Program-made: the position numbers and the translations under genes
Origin: Candidatus Ancaeobacter aquaticus
GTDB lineage: Bacteria; Auribacterota; Ancaeobacteria; Ancaeobacterales; Ancaeobacteraceae
DNA length: 58,143 nucleotides
Direction of reading: 5' to 3'
NCBI GenBank assembly: GCA_030765405.1
Contig: JAVCCP010000061.1
Coordinates: 1 to 58,143 of the forward strand
Shown: piece after piece, positions 42,250-51,311 of the stretch
How positions within the stretch are numbered: the first letter of the stretch is position 1
How the letters are laid out: every line of letters starts with the position of its first letter
Notes under the pieces: generated by a model
Told to the model about the DNA's origin: nothing
The model's input: the letters and a program-made list of their open reading frames with translations, nothing else
The model's database searches: none

Positions 42250-43314
42250 TCATTCGCTCACATATTTAGCCACTAAATCACCTACTTCAGTGGTAGAATA
42301 CCCCATTTTACCTGCTGACATTGACTTAATATCATTTTTAACGGCCTTCATAACCGACGCTTCGATTTTCGCTGCTGCTTCTTTTTCGCCAAGTACTTCA
42401 AGCATCATCTGTCCCGCGCAAATCGCTGCTAAAGGATTTATAACGTTCTGACCAGTATATTTTGGTGCTGAGCCGCCTATCGGCTCAAACATCGATACTC
42501 CATCAGGATTGATGTTTCCGCCTGCGGCAATACCCATACCGCCCTGTATCATAGCTCCAAGGTCAGTGATTATATCTCCAAACATATTATCGGTCACAAT
42601 CACGTCAAACCACTCAGGATTTTTTACCATCCACATGCATGTCGCGTCAACGTGCGCATATTCTGTCTTTACATCACTATATTCTTTTGAGAGTTCATTG
42701 AATGCTCTCTCCCACAGATCAAAGGCAAATGTAAGAACATTTGTTTTTCCGCATAAAGTCAGTGTCTTTCTCTTGTTTCGTTCTTGCGTATACTTATAGG
42801 CATACCGCAAACATCTTTCAACGCCTTTACGGGTATTGATACTTTCCTGTATCGCTACTTCATCAGGTGTGCCTTTACGAAGATATCCTCCGGTCCCTAC
42901 ATACAAACCTTCCGTATTCTCACGGACAACGACAAAATCAATATCGTCCGCTGTTTTGTCTCTAAGCGGTGTCTCAACACCGGGATACAGTTTTACCGGT
43001 CGAAGATTGATATACTGATCTAGCGCGAAACGCGCTTTAAGAAGAATTCCTTTTTCAAGTATGCCCGGCTTCACGTCAGGATGCCCTATCGCACCGAGAT
43101 AGATCGCATCAAACTGCCTGAGATCATCTATTGCGCTATCAGGAAGTGTTTCACCTGTACGCATGTAGCGTTCACCTCCAAAATCAAAATCTGTTGTATC
43201 AAGTTTAAAATTAAATTTGTCTTGTGCAACACGTAATACTTTTAATCCTTCTGCTACCACTTCCGGACCTGTTCCATCACCACCCATTACTGCTATCTTA
43301 TAACTTTTACTCAT
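42250..43314 (-). CDS. leuB: 3-isopropylmalate dehydrogenase
   Basis: The 354-residue isopropylmalate/isocitrate dehydrogenase-family enzyme has [62 protein letters not shown] and [19 protein letters not shown]. Co-transcription with leuC and leuD (four-base overlap with leuD) favours 3-isopropylmalate over tartrate or isocitrate as substrate. It performs the oxidative decarboxylation step of leucine synthesis. Confidence 0.92.
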   Translation of the reverse strand: MSKSYKIAVMGGDGTGPEVVAEGLKVLRVAQDKFNFKLDTTDFDFGGERYMRTGETLPDSAIDDLRQFDAIYLGAIGHPDVKPGILEKGILLKARFALDQYINLRPVKLYPGVETPLRDKTADDIDFVVVRENTEGLYVGTGGYLRKGTPDEVAIQESINTRKGVERCLRYAYKYTQERNKRKTLTLCGKTNVLTFAFDLWERAFNELSKEYSDVKTEYAHVDATCMWMVKNPEWFDVIVTDNMFGDIITDLGAMIQGGMGIAAGGNINPDGVSMFEPIGGSAPKYTGQNVINPLAAICAGQMMLEVLGEKEAAAKIEASVMKAVKNDIKSMSAGKMGYSTTEVGDLVAKYVSE

Positions 43315-43805
43315 TCCTTTACTCCTTGCTTTTTTACAAATTCTAATAAACCGCCCGCATTGATCAGCTCCTGCATAAAGTCGGGTATCGGTTGAATTGT
43401 ATATTTTTCATTTTTTGTTATGTTATTGATCAAACCGCCGGCTATATCGATCTCTAATTCGTTTCCTTCTTCAATTTTTTCCGCCGCTTCTTTAGACTCA
43501 AAGATATAGAGTCCCATGTTGAATGAATTTCTATAAAATATACGCGCAAATGATTCTGCGATAACACATGATATCTTTGCGGCTTTAATACATATCGGCG
43601 CGTGTTCCCTGCTCGATCCACAGCCAAAATTCTTTCCCGCGACAATGATATCTCCCGGAGCGACCTTTTTCATAAAATCTTTGTCTGCATCTTCCATGCA
43701 ATGTTTTGCAAGCTCATCAGGATCAATTGTATTCAAATATCGTGCCGGTATTATTTCATCGGTATTAATATCCTTACCAAATTTCCACGCTTTACCCTTC
43801 ATCAT
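43311..43805 (-). CDS. leuD: 3-isopropylmalate dehydratase, small subunit
   Basis: The 164-residue swivel-domain subunit has GKAWKFGKDINTDEIIPARYLN, AGKNFGCGSSREHAPI and FARIFYRNSFNMGL, the pattern of the short archaeal/bacterial LeuD type. It completes the aconitase-like enzyme with LeuC. It begins 22 bases after leuC and overlaps leuB by four. Confidence 0.94.
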   Translation of the reverse strand: MMKGKAWKFGKDINTDEIIPARYLNTIDPDELAKHCMEDADKDFMKKVAPGDIIVAGKNFGCGSSREHAPICIKAAKISCVIAESFARIFYRNSFNMGLYIFESKEAAEKIEEGNELEIDIAGGLINNITKNEKYTIQPIPDFMQELINAGGLLEFVKKQGVKE

Positions 43806-43827
43806 TCACCTTCCCTCAATCATTATA

Positions 43828-45087
43828 TTATACGTTATCAGGATGTGCGATCTTCCCTGCTATCGCGCTCGCTGCGGCTACTGCAGGGTTTGAGAGATAT
43901 ACTTCGCTCTCAGGATCCCCCATTCTCCCAACAAAATTTCTGTTTGTTGTCGCTACTGCGCGCTCACCTTTCGCTAAAACACCCATGTGACCGCCAAGAC
44001 ATGGACCGCATGTCGGCGTGGATACTACCGCACCTGCATTAACAAATATATCAATTAGGCCTTCATGTAACGCATCCATATAAATTGTCTGTGTTGCGGG
44101 GATCACTATTGCGCGAAGATACTTTGCAACTTGTTTTCCTTTTAATACCTGTGCCGCTTCCCGCAAATCTGCGAGCTGACCATTAGTACATGAACCGATC
44201 ACCACCTGATCTATTTTTACATCCCCAACATCACTTATATTTTTCGTATTTTCCGGCAGATGCGGAAACGCGACCTGCGGCTCTATTTTGCTTACATCGT
44301 ACTCTCGCGTATCACAATATACCGCATCAGGATCACTTGCATATTTTTTATATTGTCTCTTCGCACGATTCTTTACATACTCTTCAGTTATATCATCCGG
44401 TACGATAATGCCGTTTTTAGCGCCTGCTTCGATTGCCATGTTACACATCGTTAAACGACCGGTTATCGGTAACGTATCTATTGTGTTTCCTGTAAACTCC
44501 ATCGATTTATAAAGCGCGCCATCAACACCGATGTCTCCTATGGTATATAAAATAAGGTCTTTTCCCGATACCCACTTATTCAGCTTTCCTGTGTAGACAA
44601 ATTTGATCGTTTCAGGAACTTTGAACCATGCTTTTCCGGTAATGTATGCGGCCGCAAGATCAGTACTGCCGACGCCCGTAGAAAAAGCGCCTAAGGCCCC
44701 ATAAGTACAGGTATGGCTGTCTGCTCCTATCACTAAGTCTCCCGGAAGAACTATGCCCTGTTCCGGTAATAGTGCGTGCTCAATTCCCATCTGTCCTAAT
44801 TCAAAATAATGTGTTATATCATGTTCTTTAGCAAAATCTCTCAGCACTTTACAGTGCTCAGCAGATTTAATGTCTTTGTTCGGGCTAAAATGATCAGGTA
44901 CAAGCGCGATCTTATCTTTATTGAATACTTCTTTTGCCCCGCATTTTTTAAAGTTGTCTATTGCTATAGGGGCTGTTATGTCATTTCCTAAAGCAATATC
45001 AACATTCGCATAGATTATCTCGCCCGGAGTAACCGCATCTTTACCGCAATGTGCGGCAAGTATTTTCTGTGTAATTGTAAGTCCCAT
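43828..45087 (-). CDS. leuC: 3-isopropylmalate dehydratase, large subunit
   Basis: The 419-residue aconitase-fold protein has [56 protein letters not shown] and [16 protein letters not shown]. These supply the three [4Fe-4S] cysteines (in GSCTNG and TCGPCLG). Length marks the short HacA/LeuC2 type that pairs with a separate LeuD. The leader contains the palindromic repeat copy B, and a strong promoter stands upstream. leuA is not in the window. Confidence 0.95.
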   Translation of the reverse strand: MGLTITQKILAAHCGKDAVTPGEIIYANVDIALGNDITAPIAIDNFKKCGAKEVFNKDKIALVPDHFSPNKDIKSAEHCKVLRDFAKEHDITHYFELGQMGIEHALLPEQGIVLPGDLVIGADSHTCTYGALGAFSTGVGSTDLAAAYITGKAWFKVPETIKFVYTGKLNKWVSGKDLILYTIGDIGVDGALYKSMEFTGNTIDTLPITGRLTMCNMAIEAGAKNGIIVPDDITEEYVKNRAKRQYKKYASDPDAVYCDTREYDVSKIEPQVAFPHLPENTKNISDVGDVKIDQVVIGSCTNGQLADLREAAQVLKGKQVAKYLRAIVIPATQTIYMDALHEGLIDIFVNAGAVVSTPTCGPCLGGHMGVLAKGERAVATTNRNFVGRMGDPESEVYLSNPAVAAASAIAGKIAHPDNV

Positions 45088-45138
45088 AATTTAAACCTTT
45101 TATATTGAAATATTAATGAAAACAATAAAACGGAACGT

Positions 45139-45264
45139 TTAGGGGTTGTGAAATAATAATATCCACACAATTTGGAGACTCATCTTTGGCCGTCTGCTTC
45201 GTTGCTCCTCCTTAACGTACCGCAGAGGGTACGCCAGCGTCGTCACGCCTTGCATACGACTCAA
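45139..45264 (-). CDS. repeat-encoded 41-residue leader ORF candidate
   Basis: Within palindromic repeat copy B, TTG 45264 stands seven bases after GGAGG and opens a 41-codon frame that ends with TAA at the repeat's far edge. The reading is related to the frame in copy A: both contain QGVTTLA, then YVK and EQRSRRPKM. Six of the eleven core differences are third-codon-position changes. The C-terminal end reads QIVWILLFHNP, rich in branched residues, which may be accidental. Translation is unproven. Confidence 0.3.
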   Translation of the reverse strand: MSRMQGVTTLAYPLRYVKEEQRSRRPKMSLQIVWILLFHNP

Positions 45265-45308
45265 ATCTAAGCCTCCAAATTAGGGACATTATTATTTCAC
45301 AACCCCTT
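45140..45308 (-). repeat. palindromic repeat, copy B (hairpin/MITE-like)
   Basis: Terminal arms aggggttgtgaaataataat (45141-45160) and its reverse complement (45288-45307) are exact 20-bp inverted repeats. On the minus strand the core matches copy A (10441-10607), including the GGAGG, the TTG and the conserved cagacggccaaagatg block. The element lies just downstream of the leu promoter and makes up most of the leuC leader. Confidence 0.85.
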
Positions 45309-45336
45309 AGTATAGCAAAAACAGAATATTTGTCAA
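45309..45336 (-). promoter_or_regulatory. sigma-70 type promoter for the leu genes
   Basis: On the minus strand TTGACA (45336-45331) and TATACT (45314-45309) are 16 bp apart. Transcription would start within or at the first bases of repeat copy B, so that the whole repeat is transcribed ahead of leuC. Confidence 0.65.
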
Positions 45337-45348
45337 AAAAAATGATTA

Positions 45349-47574
45349 TTACATCAAAACCTGTGGATCAACGTCAACATGACATTTAACATCATAAGGA
45401 ATCTTTATCCGTTTTAACGCTACAGTCAAAGCATTAGTCACTGATCTTATCTGTGCGGTTTTAATAATAATTTGCCATCTGTAATCTTTTTTTGCGCGAT
45501 GTATTGGTGCGGGTACCGGTGTCATAATAGTGTATTTTCCCTGAGCTATCTTCTGGATAACTTTTTCCAGAGCAAACGCTGTTTCTTTCACTCTCAGATC
45601 TTTTGTTCCCGCAATAATAATACTTATAAAATGTGAGTACGGTGGATAGCCGAGTTGTTTTCTAAAGTCTAATTCCTGATCATAAAACGATCTATAGTCA
45701 TGTGTTTTGGCTGCGCTTATTGCATACTGCCGTGGAAGAAAAGTCTGTATGACGACTTCTCCTTCTTTCTGACTGCGTCCTGAACGGCCTGCTACTTGTG
45801 TAAGAAGCTGAAACGTCATCTCACTGGCTCTGAAATCAGGAAAATTGAGCGATACATCAGCATTGATAACACCGACAAGGGTGACACGCGGAAAATCGAG
45901 GCCTTTAGCGATCATTTGTGTTCCGATCAATATATCAATATCGCCGGTTTTATAGCTATCAAGAATGTTTTGATGTGAGCCTCTCAGTTTAGTTGTGTCG
46001 GCATCCATGCGGGCAATACGCGCTTTGGGAAATATCTTTGCAATCGTCATCTCAACTTTTTGTGTCCCATACCCGGCATGTCTCAATGCCTTCTTGCACG
46101 AAGGACATGTTTTAAGAATTTCTTTTTGCGTTCCACATAAATGACACAGTAATCGTTTACCATACTCGTGATATGTCATGGATATACTGCAATTATCACA
46201 TTTAACGACATGGCCGCAACTGTCGCATATAGCACAGGTTGAATGCCCCCTTCTATTTAAAAAGAGTATTATTTGTTCCTTGTTTTTAAGGCATGCATCA
46301 ATTTTCTGCAACATAACGGATGAAAACATCACACCGCCGTGCGCACGATCACACTCCTGCTTCATATCGATAATGCGTACTCGCGGAAGCTTTTGGTTAT
46401 CGACACGTGTTGGCAGCTCAAGAAGCTGATATTTTCCGCGCTGGGTGTTATAGTACGACTCTAAAGAGGGCGTTGCCGAACCCAAAACAACAACGGCATT
46501 TGACACCTTTGCCCTCATTACCGCAACGTCACGGGCATGATACCGAGGATTGTTTTCTTGTTTAAATGATTTATCGTGCTCTTCATCAACAATAATAACG
46601 CCAAGATCCTTTACCGGCGCAAATATGCTTGATCTCGCACCTATAACGATACGCGCACTTCCGGAGGATATCCTTTTCCACTCTCTATTTCGCTCGGCAG
46701 GTGTCAGGCGGCTGTGTAAAACAGCTATCGTATCACCAAAACGCTCCGCAAATCGTTCCACGGTCTGGGGAGTAAGTGAAATCTCCGGGACAAGGACTAG
46801 CGCTCCTTTACCGCTTTTTTGCGCGTGCGCAATTGCACGAATATAGACTTCTGTTTTACCGCTACCCGTCACACCGTGAAGTAAAAAAGGTTTAAATAGA
46901 GCTGTATCAATAGTTTCTTTAATGGTGTGTAAAACACTTTCCTGCTCATTAGTAAGTGTAATTGCAGTGTGACCACGATAAGACTCACATGAAAAATCTC
47001 CATCAACCGGAACATCAACTTTCGTAATCTCGACATATCCTTTTTGTACAATTGACTTGAGCGTCCCTACTGTCGCATTACATGTGCTCAATAACTCTTT
47101 CAGTTTAAGGGGTATACCTTCTTTCATAAGTATTGAGAGAATCTCGTATTGTTTCGGTGAACGCTTTTTCAGTTTTTGCAGGTTTTCTTTAGAAATTTTT
47201 TCTTTGAGCAAAGCGTACTCTACCCTATCATCTTTTTCCTTGATCTTTCTTACTGATGAAGGGAGCGCTGATCTTACAACTGCGCCCAGAGAAGTATAAT
47301 AATAATCTGCGATCCACTTTAAGAGAGTGAGTAGCTGTTCATCAAAAATTGGCTCTTTATCAACAACCGCACTTATTTCTTTTATCTCAATAGTCCCCTC
47401 GATATCAGAATGTGATGATGTCTCACAGACATAGCCTAGTGCCATGCGTTTACCAAACGGAACACGCACTCTCATGCCATTTTTTATCTGGGGGTATAAT
47501 TCTTCAGGAATTCTATAATCGAACAATCGATCAAGATAACTATCTAAAACAATTGTGGCATATTTCTTACGCAT
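45349..47574 (-). CDS. priA: primosomal protein N' (replication restart helicase)
   Basis: The 741-residue product has an N-terminal DNA-binding domain (DYRIPEELYPQIKNGMRVRVPFGKR), helicase Walker A GVTGSGKTEVYIRAI, the DEEH box VDEEHDKSF, SATPSLES, the zinc-binding cysteine array CDSCGHVVKCDNC...CHLCGTQ...CPSCKK, and motif V/VI IGTQMIAKGLDFPRVTLVGV with QVAGRSGR. It restarts stalled replication forks. It converges on nothing and is followed on the strand by the leu promoter region. Confidence 0.96.
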   Translation of the reverse strand: MRKKYATIVLDSYLDRLFDYRIPEELYPQIKNGMRVRVPFGKRMALGYVCETSSHSDIEGTIEIKEISAVVDKEPIFDEQLLTLLKWIADYYYTSLGAVVRSALPSSVRKIKEKDDRVEYALLKEKISKENLQKLKKRSPKQYEILSILMKEGIPLKLKELLSTCNATVGTLKSIVQKGYVEITKVDVPVDGDFSCESYRGHTAITLTNEQESVLHTIKETIDTALFKPFLLHGVTGSGKTEVYIRAIAHAQKSGKGALVLVPEISLTPQTVERFAERFGDTIAVLHSRLTPAERNREWKRISSGSARIVIGARSSIFAPVKDLGVIIVDEEHDKSFKQENNPRYHARDVAVMRAKVSNAVVVLGSATPSLESYYNTQRGKYQLLELPTRVDNQKLPRVRIIDMKQECDRAHGGVMFSSVMLQKIDACLKNKEQIILFLNRRGHSTCAICDSCGHVVKCDNCSISMTYHEYGKRLLCHLCGTQKEILKTCPSCKKALRHAGYGTQKVEMTIAKIFPKARIARMDADTTKLRGSHQNILDSYKTGDIDILIGTQMIAKGLDFPRVTLVGVINADVSLNFPDFRASEMTFQLLTQVAGRSGRSQKEGEVVIQTFLPRQYAISAAKTHDYRSFYDQELDFRKQLGYPPYSHFISIIIAGTKDLRVKETAFALEKVIQKIAQGKYTIMTPVPAPIHRAKKDYRWQIIIKTAQIRSVTNALTVALKRIKIPYDVKCHVDVDPQVLM

Positions 47575-47610
47575 ATATAGATATGGACACTACGGTAGTT
47601 TTGTTCGGAA

Positions 47611-48288
47611 CTATTCCAGAATATCTATGATCTTCTGAACATCTTCCCAAACTTTTCTTTTTTCACTCGGATTTCTTAATAAATATGCAGGATGGTATGT
47701 CGGCATTAATTTAATGCCATGATAATCATGAAACGCACCACGCAAGGCGCCAATAGTAAGATCTGTTTTGAGTAATGTTTTTGTCGCATGTGTCCCTAAA
47801 GCACATATTGCTTTAGGCTTAATAATCTCTAATTGTGCGAGCAAATGCGGTTCACACATCTTTATTTCATCCGGAAGCGGAGCTCTGTTATTCGGCGGTC
47901 GGCATTTTAACACATTGCATATATATACTTCTTCACGCTTATAGCCCATAGCCTCAATAATCTTTGTGAGCAATTTCCCTGCCCTGCCGACAAATGGACG
48001 GCCCTGCAGATCCTCGTCTTTTCCCGGTGCTTCACCGACAAATACAAGACGCGCGCGCGGATCACCTTCACCAAACACAAATTGTGTTCGGGTAGAACAT
48101 AGTTCACATTTTTTACAGTTTTTTATCTTGTTTCTGAAATCTTCCAGCGTGCCGGTAGATTTTTTTGCTTTAGTACTCGTATTTTTTTTCATATAATTGT
48201 ATTCACTGCGATCAGCTTTATGTTCGTCTACTAAATAATTCTTCAAATCATCGATAACGGAATGCGCATTGTCTTTACGTATTTCCAT
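47611..48288 (-). CDS. uracil-DNA glycosylase, family 4 type (Fe-S)
   Basis: The 225-residue product has an N-terminal extension of about 55 charged residues, then CKKCELCSTRTQFVFGEGD (Cys pair), FVGEAPGKDEDLQGRPFVGRAGKLL (active site GEAPG), YICNVLKCRPPNNRAP (second Cys pair) and MPTYHPAYLLRNP. These mark the [4Fe-4S] UdgA/family 4 glycosylase that removes uracil from DNA. It begins right after the epimerase stop. Confidence 0.92.
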   Translation of the reverse strand: MEIRKDNAHSVIDDLKNYLVDEHKADRSEYNYMKKNTSTKAKKSTGTLEDFRNKIKNCKKCELCSTRTQFVFGEGDPRARLVFVGEAPGKDEDLQGRPFVGRAGKLLTKIIEAMGYKREEVYICNVLKCRPPNNRAPLPDEIKMCEPHLLAQLEIIKPKAICALGTHATKTLLKTDLTIGALRGAFHDYHGIKLMPTYHPAYLLRNPSEKRKVWEDVQKIIDILE

Positions 48289-48289
48289 A

Positions 48290-49213
48290 TTACTTAGCCC
48301 TATTTTTAAACCATTGGACGGTTTCTTTTAGTCCTGTTTCAATATCATACTTTTGTTTCCAGCCAAGGGTCTTCGTTATTTTTGCGCTATCGATCACGCT
48401 TCGTTTCTGTTCACCGTCTTTTGCGGGACCGTGGGTAATAACACCCTTAAATTCTGTTTCTTCTTTTAACATATTCCACAGCGCATTAATATCTGTTTCT
48501 TTTCCTGTTCCTACATTAAAAATATCTGACCCCTCGAATGACAGAGCCGCACTGTTTGCATTAACAACGTCTCCAACGAAAGTAAAATCCCTTGTTTGAG
48601 TACCATCACCATTAATAACCGGAACAATATCGCTGAGAATTTTATCAATAAATATTGCCACGACACCCGCTTCACCATGAGACTCCTGTCGAGGACCATA
48701 TATATTGGCATATCTCAAAATTACATAATCCAGTCCATACACATGTTTATAGTAAAAGAGATACTTTTCAAAAGACAGCTTTGCAATACCATAGGGTGAA
48801 AGCGGATTAAGCTGGTGTGTTTCCGGAGCAGGAAACACTGTTTGTTCACCATATATAGCCCCGCCCGTAGATGAGAATATGATCTTTTTTACCTCGGCAT
48901 CTTTTGCCGCTTCACAAATATTAATTGAGCCAAGGATATTGACTTCTGCGTCAAATATTGGTGATGCAACAGATTTTCTTAGGTCAATCTGAGCGGCTTG
49001 ATGGTAAATCACCTCTATTTTCTCATTTCTAATAATATCCTTTATTTTTTCGTCCCGTATATCAATTTCATAAAAAATAGCATCAGGATGTATATTCTCT
49101 TTTTTTCCTGTTAAAAAATTATCAAAAACGACGACCCGATGTCCGTCTTGTATAAATCGTTCGGCTATGTGTGAGCCGATAAATCCGGCACCACCAGTAA
49201 CTAATATATTCAT
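48290..49213 (-). CDS. NAD-dependent nucleotide-sugar epimerase (GalE-like)
   Basis: The 307-residue extended SDR has NILVTGGAGFIGSHIAERF (Rossmann loop), FSSTGGAIYG, SPYGIAKLSFEKYLFYY with the catalytic YxxxK, and RYANIYGPRQ. It resembles UDP-glucose/UDP-GlcNAc 4-epimerases; the exact substrate is unknown. It is the last gene of the nucleotide-sugar group read from 53939 down. Confidence 0.88.
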   Translation of the reverse strand: MNILVTGGAGFIGSHIAERFIQDGHRVVVFDNFLTGKKENIHPDAIFYEIDIRDEKIKDIIRNEKIEVIYHQAAQIDLRKSVASPIFDAEVNILGSINICEAAKDAEVKKIIFSSTGGAIYGEQTVFPAPETHQLNPLSPYGIAKLSFEKYLFYYKHVYGLDYVILRYANIYGPRQESHGEAGVVAIFIDKILSDIVPVINGDGTQTRDFTFVGDVVNANSAALSFEGSDIFNVGTGKETDINALWNMLKEETEFKGVITHGPAKDGEQKRSVIDSAKITKTLGWKQKYDIETGLKETVQWFKNRAK

Positions 49214-49245
49214 TCGTTTTCCTCGTTTCGGTGTGCATTATTAAT

Positions 49246-50361
49246 TTATGTCACACATTCTTTGATCTTAGTTGCAACATATTCTATATCGCTTTCAGAT
49301 AACTCAGGAGTTATGGGAAGTGCAAGAACCTCATGTGCCGCATTCTCCGAATGAGGTAAATCCCCTTCTTTGTATCCAAGATATTTAAAACACTCCTGCA
49401 AAGACAATGGCAACGGATAGTACACTCCCGTTGAAACACCAAGTGATGTAAGTTTTTCTCGTACAAGATCCCTATTCGATTTCACCCGTATAACATATTG
49501 GTTATAAACAGGTGATACATTATCTATAGCGAACGGAATTGCTACCGGAGTATCACCTAGCAGTGAGTTATACCTCGCGGCATGAGCGCATCGTTTATCT
49601 GTCCAATCCGGTAATAGTTTCAATTTTACCTTTAATATTGCGGCCTGTATTTCATCAAGTCGGCTATTAATGCCAATATGCGGATGATAGTATTGCGGTT
49701 TTGCTCCGTGATCTCGTAAAACAATTAAACGCTCGGCAATGGCTTCATCTTTAGTGGTCATTATCCCGCCGTCACCACAACAGCCAAGATTCTTTGTCGG
49801 GAAAAAACTAAACGCACCTATATCACCCAAAGAGCCCACGGTTTTTCCTTTATAGCGTGCTCCTACCGCCTGAGCCGCGTCCTCAATCACAACTAAATTA
49901 TATTTTTTTGAGATCTCACCTATCGGGTCCATATCCGCCGGCTGTCCAAAAAGATGCACTACAATTATACCTTTTGTTTTATCGGTAATTTTTTCCTCTA
50001 TTTTTGCAGGATCAATATTGTAGGTAGCAGGATCAATATCCACAAATACCGGTCGGGCACCCAATCTTGTTATACAGCTGGCCGTTGAAAAAAACGTAAA
50101 CGGCGTCGTAATAATCTCATCACCTTCTTTGATATCATATGCCATCAGCGCAAGCAAGAGCGCATCCGAGCCGGATGCGCACCCGACTGCTTTTTCAGAT
50201 CCGACATATGATGAAAATTCCTGTTCAAATGAACGAACATTGTCTCCTAAAACATATTTTCCACTTGCAAGTACTGCTGTTACTTCATTAATTAATTCAT
50301 CTTTACTTGCTTGAAATTGTGCTTGCAGATCGATAAATGGAATTTTTCGCATACTATTCAT
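49246..50361 (-). CDS. DegT/DnrJ/EryC1/StrS sugar aminotransferase (WbpE-like)
   Basis: The 371-residue PLP enzyme has IPFIDLQAQFQASKDEL, ASGSDALLLALMAYDIKEGDEIITTPFTFFSTA, VIEDAAQAVGARYKGKTVGSLGDIGAFSFFPTKNLG (PLP lysine in FFPTKN) and GINSRLDEIQAAIL. It transfers an amino group to a keto-sugar nucleotide. Its ATG overlaps the 3' end of the next-upstream epimerase by eight bases. Neighbouring UDP-HexNAc dehydrogenase suggests a WbpE-type 3-amino uronate product, but no WbpB oxidase is present. Confidence 0.9.
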   Translation of the reverse strand: MNSMRKIPFIDLQAQFQASKDELINEVTAVLASGKYVLGDNVRSFEQEFSSYVGSEKAVGCASGSDALLLALMAYDIKEGDEIITTPFTFFSTASCITRLGARPVFVDIDPATYNIDPAKIEEKITDKTKGIIVVHLFGQPADMDPIGEISKKYNLVVIEDAAQAVGARYKGKTVGSLGDIGAFSFFPTKNLGCCGDGGIMTTKDEAIAERLIVLRDHGAKPQYYHPHIGINSRLDEIQAAILKVKLKLLPDWTDKRCAHAARYNSLLGDTPVAIPFAIDNVSPVYNQYVIRVKSNRDLVREKLTSLGVSTGVYYPLPLSLQECFKYLGYKEGDLPHSENAAHEVLALPITPELSESDIEYVATKIKECVT

Positions 50362-51301
50362 TTCCCTTATATTCTTTGTACCACAAGGCTGTTTTCTCTA
50401 AGCCGTCTTTTAAACTAACCTGTGGGGTATATCCCACATATTCCCGCGCACGAGAAATATCTGCCTGAGAATGTTTTACGTCTCCAGGAGCTGATTCTGT
50501 ATGCTCCGGAGATAGTTCCGTATTAAGTATTTCATTAAGATACTCAACTAATGTATTCAATGTATAACGAGCACCACAGGCAATATTCATAATACGCCCC
50601 GCGCCATTCTGTAATTTTGTCGCGGCTAATATATTTGCATGAACAACATTATCTATAAAAGTAAAATCTCTCGATTGCTCCCCATCACCATATATAACAG
50701 GTCTCTCGCCCCTAAGCATACCGGTAATAAACTTTGGAATTACCGCGGCATATTGAGACTGCGGATTCTGATGCGGGCCAAAAACGTTAAAATATCGTAA
50801 TGATATCGCATTAATATTATATAAAGAGGCAAACACCCGCACATAGTACTCACCGGTAAGCTTGCTTACTGCATAAGGGCTCAGCGGCTGAGGGTTCATG
50901 TCCTCGTTCTTTGGCAATTGTTTCGTATTCCCGTACACCGAAGATGATGAGGCGTACACAAAGCTTTTTATCTTCGCATCGCGTACAGCAGTTAGAAGTG
51001 TCAATGTTCCAGTGACGTTCGCTTCATTTGACCGGATAGGATCTTCTACAGATCGTGCAACTGAAGGAATTGCGGCTTGATGGAGAACATAGTCTACATC
51101 TTTCAAAAGCTTCTTGAGTAAATCCAGGTTAGTAATACTGCCTTCAACAAATTCTATCTGGTCTAAATACGGGGTAATATTAGCAATGTTTCCGGTAGAT
51201 AAATCATCTATGACCGTTACCTTCTCACCGCGAGATACTAGCTCCTTTACAATATTTGATCCAATGAATCCTGCACCGCCTGTTACTAAATACCTACTCA
51301 T
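50354..51301 (-). CDS. UDP-HexNAc(A) C4-epimerase-like SDR (WbpP/TviC-like)
   Basis: The 315-residue extended SDR has YLVTGGAGFIGSNIVKEL, VLHQAAIPSVARSVEDP, YASSSSVYGN, SPYAVSKLTGEYYVRVF and YGDGEQSRDFTFIDNVVHAN, segments typical of the WbpP/TviC UDP-GlcNAc(A) C4-epimerases. It overlaps the aminotransferase gene and lies ten bases from the UDP-HexNAc dehydrogenase. Confidence 0.88.
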   Translation of the reverse strand: MSRYLVTGGAGFIGSNIVKELVSRGEKVTVIDDLSTGNIANITPYLDQIEFVEGSITNLDLLKKLLKDVDYVLHQAAIPSVARSVEDPIRSNEANVTGTLTLLTAVRDAKIKSFVYASSSSVYGNTKQLPKNEDMNPQPLSPYAVSKLTGEYYVRVFASLYNINAISLRYFNVFGPHQNPQSQYAAVIPKFITGMLRGERPVIYGDGEQSRDFTFIDNVVHANILAATKLQNGAGRIMNIACGARYTLNTLVEYLNEILNTELSPEHTESAPGDVKHSQADISRAREYVGYTPQVSLKDGLEKTALWYKEYKGNE

Positions 51302-51311
51302 ATGCTCCGCT

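Noticed and set aside
41175-45000. Plus-strand frames over asd, leuB, leuD and leuC
   Set aside because: Antisense shadows of well-conserved genes on the minus strand.
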